This document shows positions 51,107-58,747 of a DNA stretch of 64,000 bases, one piece after another. The translations under genes and the position numbers were made by a program. The DNA comes from an uncultured Microbacterium sp. Lineage in GTDB: Bacteria; Actinomycetota; Actinomycetes; Actinomycetales; Microbacteriaceae. The stretch is from assembly GCF_937927635.1 (NCBI RefSeq), contig NZ_CALBRW010000007.1, forward strand, positions 62,001 to 126,000, written 5' to 3'. The notes beneath the pieces are model-generated. The model made no database searches. It was given only the letters and a program-made list of their open reading frames with translations, and was not told the origin of the DNA. Each line of letters starts with the position of its first letter. Within the stretch, counting starts at the first letter, position 1.

Positions 51107-52884
51107 CCCTTCAGACGCGACTTCGCGATGCCTCTCGCAGGCAGGAGAGCGACGAGCGCGGCGCCACACTCGTGGTGGTGATGATCGTCATGATGGTGCT
51201 CATGGTGGGTGCCGTCGTGATTGCGGCGATGGTGACCAATACTGCGAGCAGCCTTGTCTCCAGCCGCAGTACGGTGCAGTCGCGTGCGGCCGCGGATGCC
51301 GGTCTCGCCGCGGCTGTCGCACAGGCCAGCGGCGGTGACCCGTGCGCGGCGGTACCAGCCGGCACGTCGCCGACGTACAGCGTGGACGTGAAATGTGACG
51401 TCCCCTCCGCCGGGAACGTCACTTATCGCTCGACCGGGAGCGCTGGCTCGTCCTCCACCACCGTCGAGGCCGTGTACAAGGTGACCCCCGCCGATGCTCC
51501 CAAGGGCCTCACCGGCGCCCTGGTCGCCGGCAACGGCGGACTCAGCAGTTCGACCGTGCGCATCGATGCGGAAGGAGCTGCCGGCGACGTCATCGTCGAG
51601 AACGGCGACCTCAACTGCAACAGTGCGACGACCATCGATGGCAGCGTGATCGTGCGCAATGGCAGCGCCTCCATCACCAACTACTGCAAGATCACGGGGA
51701 GCCTCTACGCGTCGAAGAACCTCAACCTCGACAGCAACGCGAGCATCGGTGGTGACGTGGTGACACTCGGCACCCTGACGACCTCCAACAGCACCTACAT
51801 CGCAGGCAGCGCCTCGGCCCGCGGTAATGTCATCCTCAACAACAGCACGCACGTGATGGGCAACGTCACCACTCAGAGCGGAATCACCGTGTACGCCGCT
51901 CGGGTCGAGGGCAATGTGAAGGCCGGCGGGGCGCTGGCGTTCAACGCGTCCGTTGTCGTCGGCGACGTCTCGAGCTCGTACACCGCTGGCACTCACGGAA
52001 CCGTATTCAACGCGCAATTCGGTTCGATTCATGTCGCTGCGCCGTTCTCGTCCTTCAAAGGCTCGACGGTGAGTGGGGTGTTCAGCTCGAGCTTCACCGG
52101 CATCCAGAAATTCAGCGGTAGCACTGCAGGCTCGCTCGACCTCGCGGGAACCTACGAAAATGCAGACAAACCCGGAACGGCGGGTGGGGTGACAGCGGGC
52201 TCCATCAAGACCCATGACACCACTCTCACCACCCCGGCGACTCCGCAGGTTCCCGCCCCCGCACCGCTCCTGCCGGACAGCTTCAGCTGGTACGACATGG
52301 GATTCGACAAGTCCAAATGGCAGGCACTCGGCTACAACGTGGTCGACTGGACCGGGGGCTGCGACATGGCGACAGATCCGTCGGATCTGAAGAACGCCGT
52401 GGTGGGGTACACCAAGCCGACTGTGGTCAACGCTCTCGCATGCGGAACGGTGAAGGGCTACGGCGTGACGCTCAGCCTTCGCACGGACATCGTGATGATC
52501 GCACCGGCGTTCAGCACGCAGGCGCTGAAAGTGAACTCCGCCACCGGTGCCGAGCTGGGATTCAGCCTGATCGCACCGGACAACGTCGCCGATCATGCGC
52601 CGACATGTGCGAAGAAGCAGGGAGATCTCAATATCTATCAGGTGCAGCTTGGCACCAAGATCACCGGACTCGCATACTCGCCATGCCAGATCACCATTGG
52701 TGAGGGTGCATGGAACGGCCAGATCTACGGAGGGAAGATCTCCGCGGGAGGCTCCACCTGGGCGCACACATACCGCCCCGTCAGCATTCCCGGCGTCGAT
52801 GGAAGCGGCGGCTCTTCCGGTGGCGGCGCCGGCAGCGGCACACCCACGCTCGGTGCGCTCGTCTCCCAGCGAGACGTCCCGTGA
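51097..52884 (+). CDS. PilX-like prepilin protein with bactofilin-like repeat domain
   Basis: 595 residues. N-terminus ERGATLVVVMIVMMVLMVG resembles PilX/GspK minor pilins: cleavage after Gly22, but position +5 is Val, not Glu. Residues about 140-295 are a run of 17-20 residue beta-solenoid-like units (GDVIVENGDL, GSVIVRNGSASI, GGDVVTLGTL, GNVTTQSGITV, GNVKAGGALAF), close to bactofilin patterning. A cysteine-containing C-terminal domain (about 380-570) and a Gly/Ser tail follow. Could form a tip or surface adhesin; function inferred. Confidence 0.82.
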   Translation: MLVTLQTRLRDASRRQESDERGATLVVVMIVMMVLMVGAVVIAAMVTNTASSLVSSRSTVQSRAAADAGLAAAVAQASGGDPCAAVPAGTSPTYSVDVKCDVPSAGNVTYRSTGSAGSSSTTVEAVYKVTPADAPKGLTGALVAGNGGLSSSTVRIDAEGAAGDVIVENGDLNCNSATTIDGSVIVRNGSASITNYCKITGSLYASKNLNLDSNASIGGDVVTLGTLTTSNSTYIAGSASARGNVILNNSTHVMGNVTTQSGITVYAARVEGNVKAGGALAFNASVVVGDVSSSYTAGTHGTVFNAQFGSIHVAAPFSSFKGSTVSGVFSSSFTGIQKFSGSTAGSLDLAGTYENADKPGTAGGVTAGSIKTHDTTLTTPATPQVPAPAPLLPDSFSWYDMGFDKSKWQALGYNVVDWTGGCDMATDPSDLKNAVVGYTKPTVVNALACGTVKGYGVTLSLRTDIVMIAPAFSTQALKVNSATGAELGFSLIAPDNVADHAPTCAKKQGDLNIYQVQLGTKITGLAYSPCQITIGEGAWNGQIYGGKISAGGSTWAHTYRPVSIPGVDGSGGSSGGGAGSGTPTLGALVSQRDVP

Positions 52885-53750
52885 CGCCCCTCGCCATCTT
52901 CATCGCCGTGTGGGCGGGGGTGTTCGGCCTCGCGATCGGGTCGTTCCTGAACGTCGTCGCGTACCGCGTTCCGGCGGGCATCCCGCTCACCCGAGAGAGC
53001 CGCTGCCCGGGCTGCGACGCGCCCATCGCGTGGTGGCGCAACGTGCCCGTGGTCGGATGGCTGGCGCTGCGAGGGCGTTGCGCCGACTGCCGGATGCCGA
53101 TCAGCATCCGCTATCCCTTCATCGAACTCACCACGGGGGTGCTGTTCGCCGCCGTCGCCGTCGGGCTGGCCCTGACGGGGACGGCGGCCACGCCGCGGTT
53201 CTGGGGAGTCCTCGCGATCCTGGAGGTGTTCGCCGCGCTGAGCGTGGTGCTCACCCTGATCGACCTCGACGTCAAGCGACTGCCCAACGCCATCGTGCTG
53301 CCCGGATGGGCCGCGGTGGTGGTACTGATGCTGGTGACGACGCTGGTGTCGGGGGCCGGCCCTTCGACAGGCTCAGGGACCCAGGCGTTGAGCTCAGGGG
53401 CCGCCGGCCTCGACTGGTGGCCGCTGCTCCGCGCGCTCATCGGCGGCGCCGCGCTGTTCCTGCTGTACGACATCGTGCGGTGGATCAGTCCGCGCGGCAT
53501 GGGCGGCGGCGACGTCAAGCTCGCCGGCCTCGTCGGCACGGTGCTCGGCTGGTTCGGCTGGGGCGCGCTGGTGGTGGGCGCCTTCGCCGCCTTCGCACTC
53601 GGCGGCGTGTTCGGAATCGCGCTCATCATCGCCGGCCGTGCCAAGCGATCGAGCGGCATCCCTTTCGGACCGTGGATGCTTGCGGGAGCATGGGTGGGCA
53701 TACTCGTCGGAGAGCGCGTCGGCGAGTGGTACGCAGGATTCCTGGGCTGA
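52881..53750 (+). CDS. pilD: Prepilin peptidase
   Basis: 289 residues, aspartic membrane protease that cleaves class III signals and may N-methylate pilins. CxxC pairs Cys42/45 and Cys67/70 of the methylase domain are intact. Catalytic aspartates: Asp128 region (TLIDLDVKRLPN) and Asp211 (GMGGGDVKLAG). About 15 residues (160-174, GPSTGSGTQALSSGA) between TM helices are encoded by a dispersed repeat insertion that kept the frame. GTG start overlaps the preceding stop. Confidence 0.93.
   Translation: MTPLAIFIAVWAGVFGLAIGSFLNVVAYRVPAGIPLTRESRCPGCDAPIAWWRNVPVVGWLALRGRCADCRMPISIRYPFIELTTGVLFAAVAVGLALTGTAATPRFWGVLAILEVFAALSVVLTLIDLDVKRLPNAIVLPGWAAVVVLMLVTTLVSGAGPSTGSGTQALSSGAAGLDWWPLLRALIGGAALFLLYDIVRWISPRGMGGGDVKLAGLVGTVLGWFGWGALVVGAFAAFALGGVFGIALIIAGRAKRSSGIPFGPWMLAGAWVGILVGERVGEWYAGFLG
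53358..53400. repeat. Dispersed repeat inserted in frame in the prepilin peptidase gene
   Basis: GGCCCTTCGACAGGCTCAGG and following ACCCAG (53358-53383) match the repeat at 58684; the second arm (GAGCTCAGGGG, near 53390) is degenerate. The insertion encodes a Gly/Ser-rich loop. Confidence 0.75.
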
Positions 53751-53779
53751 GGGGCTGAGGGGCGAGAGGGAGAAGGACG

Positions 53780-54862
53780 ATGGCGAAGAGTCATGTCGGT
53801 GTGGAGATCACCGAGGAGAGCGTGCGCGCGGTCGAGGTGACCCTCGATCGCAACCCGCATGTGCTCGCGTACGGCGAGGTTCCGCTGCTGCCCGACTCCG
53901 CGCGCGATTCCGAGGTGGTGGATCAGGGTGCGGTCGCCGTCGCGATCCGCCAGCTGTGGAGCAGCGCCGGCATCAAGGCCAAGAGCGCGACTCTCGGCGT
54001 CGCCAGCCGGCGCGTGCTGGTGCGCGAGTACTCCGCTCCGGCGATGGCGCCCGACATGCTGCGCCAGGCGCTGCCGTACCAGGTGCAGGACCTGCTGCCG
54101 GTGCCCGTCAGTCAGGCCGTGCTCGACTACTACCCCACCTCGCAGGAGGGCGACCGGCTGAACGGACTGCTCGTGGCGGCCGTCTCCGAGACCGTCGAGG
54201 GGATGATCGCGGCGTTCGACCGCGCCAAGGTCCGCATCGTGAACGTCGACCTGGCCTCGTTCGGCCTGGCGCGCGCGGCCGCCCGGCTGGTTCCGCAGGG
54301 CACGGTCGCCGTGGTCCACATCGGCGACCACACCACCCAGATCGTGATCCTGCAGGACGGCGTGCCCGAGTTCGTGCGCATCACGCCCGTCGACCTGGAC
54401 ACCACCGCCGTGCTGCGGAGGAAGGCCCTCGTCGTGGAGTCGGGCGAAGCCCCGGCCGCCCCGCACGAGCCCGCGGCCGCCGCCGTGCTCGACCCCGCCC
54501 GCGCGGCGGCCAGCGCGCTGAACGCGCAGTCGGATGCTGCAGCATCCGCTGCCACGTCGCGCCGCGCGCAGCTGCGCGGCGACCTCGGCCGCCGCCCCGT
54601 GACGGAACTCGTCGGCCGGATCAGCACCACGCTGCGCTTCTACCTGAACCGCCCGAACGCGGCATCCGTGCAGCAGGTGCTGCTGTGCGGCGCCGGCTCG
54701 GCCGTGCGAGGAATCACGTCCGGCCTCGCCGAGGACATCTCCGTGCCCATCCGTCAGATCGGCCTCGGAGACGTCGCCGACCTGCGCGGCGCGGAGCCGG
54801 CAGGCGAGTCGGCGCTGAACATGGTCTCGACACTGGGACTGGCACTGGGAGGAGCACGATGA
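53780..54862 (+). CDS. pilM: Type IV pilus assembly protein PilM
   Basis: 360 residues, actin-like ATPase of the inner-membrane platform. Starts AKSHVGVEITEESVRAVEV, has SRRVLVREYSAPAM, VNVDLASFGLARAA and a C-terminal VLLCGAGSAVRGITSGLAED phosphate-2-like motif. A central Ala-rich insertion (about 225-260) is unusual. Binds the PilN N-terminal peptide. AGAAGGA 5 nt upstream; overlaps pilN by 4 bp. Confidence 0.92.
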   Translation: MAKSHVGVEITEESVRAVEVTLDRNPHVLAYGEVPLLPDSARDSEVVDQGAVAVAIRQLWSSAGIKAKSATLGVASRRVLVREYSAPAMAPDMLRQALPYQVQDLLPVPVSQAVLDYYPTSQEGDRLNGLLVAAVSETVEGMIAAFDRAKVRIVNVDLASFGLARAAARLVPQGTVAVVHIGDHTTQIVILQDGVPEFVRITPVDLDTTAVLRRKALVVESGEAPAAPHEPAAAAVLDPARAAASALNAQSDAAASAATSRRAQLRGDLGRRPVTELVGRISTTLRFYLNRPNAASVQQVLLCGAGSAVRGITSGLAEDISVPIRQIGLGDVADLRGAEPAGESALNMVSTLGLALGGAR

Positions 54863-55542
54863 TGGCACGCGCAGTCGCGCCGCAGGTCGGCGCCACACCC
54901 CGGGTGAACCTGCTGCCTCGCTCCGAGCTCGAGCGCCGCGAACGCGAACGTCTCACCGGCACGTGGGCGCGCGTGGTCGTCGGCGCCCTCGTGCTCACGG
55001 CGCTGCTCATCGGCGCGGCCTACGCGTGGAACCAGTTCGCCCAGCAGCAGCTGGCCGCAGAGCAGGCACGCACCACCACGCTCACGGGCCAGATCGCGGG
55101 CCTCTCCGACGTCAGCCGGTCGCTGCAGACCGAGCGCGACCTGATCGCGTACCGGGCCGAGGCGATGGGGTCCGACCTGGCCTGGTCGGGGATCTTCGCC
55201 AAGGCCCGGGGCGCGCTCCCCGCGGACGTCACGCTGGTGGGCTTCGACCTCACCGTCGGCGCCGTTCCGGATGCCGCCTCCCAGCAGGCGGATGCCGAGA
55301 AGGCCAAGGCCGCGGCGAAGGAGGCCGTGGGCCTGACCGGCACCATCACGGTCTCCAGTCCCACACCGCGCGACATGGCGCCCTACGCCCGTGCGCTGCG
55401 CCAGGTGGACGGGATCTCCGGCGCCGACGCCAACGCGATCGCGACGGACAGCGGCAGCGGCTACCTGTACACGATCGACATCACCTTCGATCAGACGGTG
55501 TACTCGAACAGCTTCGCCCCGGCAGGGAAGGCCGCGAAATGA
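54859..55542 (+). CDS. pilN: Type IV pilus assembly protein PilN-like
   Basis: 227 residues. The short N-terminal segment PRVNLLPRSE is the conserved PilM-binding motif. One TM helix follows (about 39-60), then a coiled coil and a ferredoxin-like fold outside the membrane. ATG 54859 or 54862 (tandem ATGs); GGGAGGAG upstream. Coupled to pilM and pilO by 4-bp overlaps. Confidence 0.9.
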   Translation: MMARAVAPQVGATPRVNLLPRSELERRERERLTGTWARVVVGALVLTALLIGAAYAWNQFAQQQLAAEQARTTTLTGQIAGLSDVSRSLQTERDLIAYRAEAMGSDLAWSGIFAKARGALPADVTLVGFDLTVGAVPDAASQQADAEKAKAAAKEAVGLTGTITVSSPTPRDMAPYARALRQVDGISGADANAIATDSGSGYLYTIDITFDQTVYSNSFAPAGKAAK

Positions 55543-56303
55543 ACAAGCAGCTGATCACCCTCATCGGGGCTCTCGTGACTGTCGGCGTCGTCGCCCTCGG
55601 CGTCCTGCTCGGCGCTGTGCCGCTCATGACCGGCGGTCTCACCGCGCTCGAGCAGACCACGCAGGCGGCATCCACCAACGCGACCTACGCGCAGCAGATC
55701 GACTCGCTGAACGCCGCGAAGAAGAACCTGTCGCAGACCGAGGCCTCGGTCTCCGCACTGCGGGCGCAGATCCCGGAGAAGCCGCTGCTGGACCAGGCGT
55801 TCGACATCGTCGACGCCGCCGCGACGGCGTCGGGCGCCACGATCACCAGCATCACGCGCGGCGAGCTGACCGCGTTCGAGCCGCGGCCGGCGCCGCCGCG
55901 TTCCGGCCTGGTCATCGAGAAGCCGGCGGCGACGCCGACTCCCGCGGCGGATGCTCCGGCATCCGACGGCACCGGACCGGTGTCCGATGCCAAGACCACC
56001 GCCTCGGCAGCCGACGCGAACGCCGCGGCGACCAGCGCCGACGCCAACGGGACGGCCGCGTCACCGGCATCCGGAGACACCGCGGCGAAGCCCGCGGACG
56101 CCGCCTCCGGACGGCAGCAGGTGCGAGTCTCGATCGCGGTCAGCGCGCCGACGATGGATGCCGTGCAGCAGTTCCTCGACGGGCTCCGCGACGCCCAGCG
56201 GCTGGTCGCGATCGACAAGGCGACGGTGACGGCGGGATCGGACGGCTTCGACATCAAGGTCGAGGCCATCACGTTCCTGCGCACGGACGGGAGTGCACAG
56301 TGA
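55539..56303 (+). CDS. pilO: Type IV pilus assembly protein PilO-like
   Basis: 254 residues. N-terminal TM helix (5-30), coiled coil (35-75), then a ferredoxin-like domain interrupted by a 60-residue Ala/Asp/Thr/Pro-rich low-complexity stretch (about 128-188). Partner of PilN in the platform. ATG overlaps the pilN stop (ATGA); its own stop overlaps the pilT GTG. Confidence 0.87.
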   Translation: MNKQLITLIGALVTVGVVALGVLLGAVPLMTGGLTALEQTTQAASTNATYAQQIDSLNAAKKNLSQTEASVSALRAQIPEKPLLDQAFDIVDAAATASGATITSITRGELTAFEPRPAPPRSGLVIEKPAATPTPAADAPASDGTGPVSDAKTTASAADANAAATSADANGTAASPASGDTAAKPADAASGRQQVRVSIAVSAPTMDAVQQFLDGLRDAQRLVAIDKATVTAGSDGFDIKVEAITFLRTDGSAQ

Positions 56304-57439
56304 TCCTGGAACAGCTCGGCGACCTGCTCGGAACAGCCGCGCGCGCAGGCGCCTCCGACGTGCACCTGACGGCTCGATCCGTGCCGCTCATGCGGGTGGA
56401 CGGCGACCTGGTGACCATCCCCGGCTATGTGGACTCGCTCAGCCGCGACTGGGCGGAGGCCGCTGCGCAGGCGCTGATGAACGAACCGCAGCGCGAGGAG
56501 TTCGAGACCAGGCACGAGGTCGACCTGGCCCATGCCACCCCCGGCATCGGCCGCTTCCGCGTGAACGTCTTCCGGCAGCAGGGCGAGGTCGCCATGGCGC
56601 TGCGCTTCGTGCCAGGCGGCGTGTTCACCATCGAGCAGCTCGGCGCGCCCGCCGTCGCCCGCGACCTGGCCCTGCGTCCGCGCGGCCTGGTGCTGGTCAC
56701 CGGCCCCACGGGCTCGGGCAAGTCCGCCACCCTCACCGCGATGGTCGACGTCATCAACAGCACCCGGCCGGTGCACGTGGTGACCATCGAGGACCCGATC
56801 GAGTTCCACCACGAGTCCAAGCGGGCGCTCATCCACCAGCGCGAGGTCGGCAGCGACACGGCGTCCTTCACCGAAGCGCTGCGCCGCGTGCTGCGCCAGG
56901 ACCCCGACGTGATCCTGGTCGGCGAGCTCCGCGACCGGGAGTCGATCTCCACGGCGCTGTCCGCCGCCGAGACCGGCCACCTGGTGCTGTCCACCCTGCA
57001 CACGCAGGGCGCCGCGAAGTCGATCAACCGACTGGTCGACGCGTTCCCGTCCGATCAGCAGGGGCAGATCCGCACCCAGCTCGGCGACACGCTGCAGGGC
57101 ATCATCAGCCAGACGCTGCTGCCCCGCGCGCAGTCGCAGGGCCGCGTCATCGCCACCGAGGTGCTGATGAACGTCCCCGCCGTCGCCAACCTCATCCGCG
57201 AGGGCCAGGTGTCGCAGCTGTACTCGGCCATGCAGGCCGGATCGTCGGTGGGAATGCACACCCTCGACCAGGATCTGCGGCGGCTGATCAGCTCGGGCGC
57301 CATCGCCCCCGCCGTGGCACGCACCTTCGCATCCGACCCCCGCTCGCTGGAGAACGTGCACGTGAGCTCGGTGGGCGTGGACGCGGAATCGTGGTCCAAC
57401 TACGCCGGCGGATCACAGCTCAACGATTGGGGCTCCTGA
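56300..57439 (+). CDS. pilT: Type IV pilus retraction ATPase PilT
   Basis: 379 residues of the secretion NTPase superfamily. N-terminal PAS-like domain, Walker A GPTGSGKS (135-142), Asp box TIEDPIEF, Walker B VGELRD (207-212), His box STLHTQGAA. It lacks the zinc CxxC pair that marks PilB and has the PilT-type C-terminus, so retraction is likely. GTG start overlaps pilO. The presence of PilT predicts dynamic pili (twitching or DNA uptake). Confidence 0.94.
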   Translation: MILEQLGDLLGTAARAGASDVHLTARSVPLMRVDGDLVTIPGYVDSLSRDWAEAAAQALMNEPQREEFETRHEVDLAHATPGIGRFRVNVFRQQGEVAMALRFVPGGVFTIEQLGAPAVARDLALRPRGLVLVTGPTGSGKSATLTAMVDVINSTRPVHVVTIEDPIEFHHESKRALIHQREVGSDTASFTEALRRVLRQDPDVILVGELRDRESISTALSAAETGHLVLSTLHTQGAAKSINRLVDAFPSDQQGQIRTQLGDTLQGIISQTLLPRAQSQGRVIATEVLMNVPAVANLIREGQVSQLYSAMQAGSSVGMHTLDQDLRRLISSGAIAPAVARTFASDPRSLENVHVSSVGVDAESWSNYAGGSQLNDWGS

Positions 57440-58677
57440 TGGCTCTCATCCAGGAATACGAGTACCAGGCCGTCGACCCGGCCACCACCAAGACCGTCAA
57501 GGGCACGATGGATGCCCCCAGCGACTCCGTCGTGGTGGCCAAGCTGCGCGCGCAGGGGCTCACTCCGCTGCACGTCGGGCTGGTGTCGAAGTCCGGCCTG
57601 AACAGGGAGATCAATCTCCCCAAGCTGCGCAAGGGCATCCCCGCCTCGACGCTGGCGGTGTTCTCGCGGCAGATGGCCGCGCTGGTCAACGCGGGCCTGC
57701 CGCTGCTGCGCACGCTGACCGTGCTCGCCGAGCAGGCCGACGACAAGCAGCTGCAGAGCGTGCTGATCGTGGTGCAGTCCGATGTGGAGAGCGGCTCCTC
57801 GTTCTCGACCGCCCTGGGCCGGCATCCGGACGTCTTCCCGCCCCTGATGGTGTCGCTGGTGCAGATCGGCGAGACCGGCGGATTCCTCGGCAAGGCGCTG
57901 GACTCCGTGGCGGAGAACTATCAGAAGCAGTCCGACCTGCAGAACAAGATCAAGTCGGCCACCACCTACCCGATGGTCGTGCTGATCATCGCGGTGCTCG
58001 GCGTGTTCGCCATGATCACGTTCGTCGTGCCGGTGTTCAAGAACATGTTCGCCGGGCTCGGCAGCGCCCTGCCGCTGCCCACGCAGATCCTGGTGACCCT
58101 GTCCGAGAACATGCTCTGGATCGCGCCGATCCTGGTCGTGCTGGTGATCGCCGGGCTGGTGTGGTGGAGCCGCAACAGGTACACGGATGCCTATCGCAAG
58201 GTCGTCGACCCGCTCAAACTCAAGCTGCCCATCTTCGGGCCGCTGGTCACCAAGATGGCCGTGGCGCGGTTCTCGCGGAACCTGTCGATGATGCTGGATG
58301 CCGGTGTGCCGATCATCCAGGCGCTGGCCATCGTCGGGCAGGCCTCGAACAACTGGCGCATCGAGGAGACCGTGCGCGAGATCCAGGACTCGATCCGCGC
58401 CGGGCGCTCGTTCGCCGCGCCGCTGGCCAAGGCCGAGGTGTTCCCGCCGATGGTGGCGCAGATGGTCGCCGTCGGCGAGGAGTCCGGAACGCTCGCTGAG
58501 ATGCTCGCCAGCATCGCGGAGTTCTACGAAGACGAGGTCGAGACCGCAACCGAGCAGCTGTCGTCGCTCATCGAGCCGGTGCTCATCGTCGGCCTCGGCG
58601 TGATCATCGGCGGCATGGTGATCTCGCTGTACATGCCGATCTTCACGCTGTACGGGGACATGGCCAAGCAGGGCTGA
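57439..58677 (+). CDS. pilC: Type IV pilus platform protein PilC
   Basis: 412 residues, type II secretion F-domain protein. Two repeated F domains: FSRQMAALVNAGLPLLRTL (about 73-91) and FSRNLSMMLDAGVPIIQAL (about 278-296), with three TM helices. Integral membrane core that couples PilB/PilT to pilin assembly. Shares one base with the pilT stop (TGATG). Confidence 0.94.
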   Translation: MALIQEYEYQAVDPATTKTVKGTMDAPSDSVVVAKLRAQGLTPLHVGLVSKSGLNREINLPKLRKGIPASTLAVFSRQMAALVNAGLPLLRTLTVLAEQADDKQLQSVLIVVQSDVESGSSFSTALGRHPDVFPPLMVSLVQIGETGGFLGKALDSVAENYQKQSDLQNKIKSATTYPMVVLIIAVLGVFAMITFVVPVFKNMFAGLGSALPLPTQILVTLSENMLWIAPILVVLVIAGLVWWSRNRYTDAYRKVVDPLKLKLPIFGPLVTKMAVARFSRNLSMMLDAGVPIIQALAIVGQASNNWRIEETVREIQDSIRAGRSFAAPLAKAEVFPPMVAQMVAVGEESGTLAEMLASIAEFYEDEVETATEQLSSLIEPVLIVGLGVIIGGMVISLYMPIFTLYGDMAKQG

Positions 58678-58683
58678 GCCTCG

Positions 58684-58743
58684 GCCCTTCGACAGGCACA
58701 GGGACCCAGTTATCGGGGCGCTGAGCCTGTCGGAGCGGACCCC
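58684..58743. repeat. Dispersed inverted repeat between convergent pilC and pilB
   Basis: CTTCGACAGGCACAG (58687-58701) and CTGAGCCTGTCGGAG (58721-58735) pair at 13 of 15 positions. The 70-bp spacer is almost entirely this element, so it probably acts as a bidirectional terminator for pilC and pilB. Confidence 0.7.
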
Positions 58744-58747
58744 CGCA

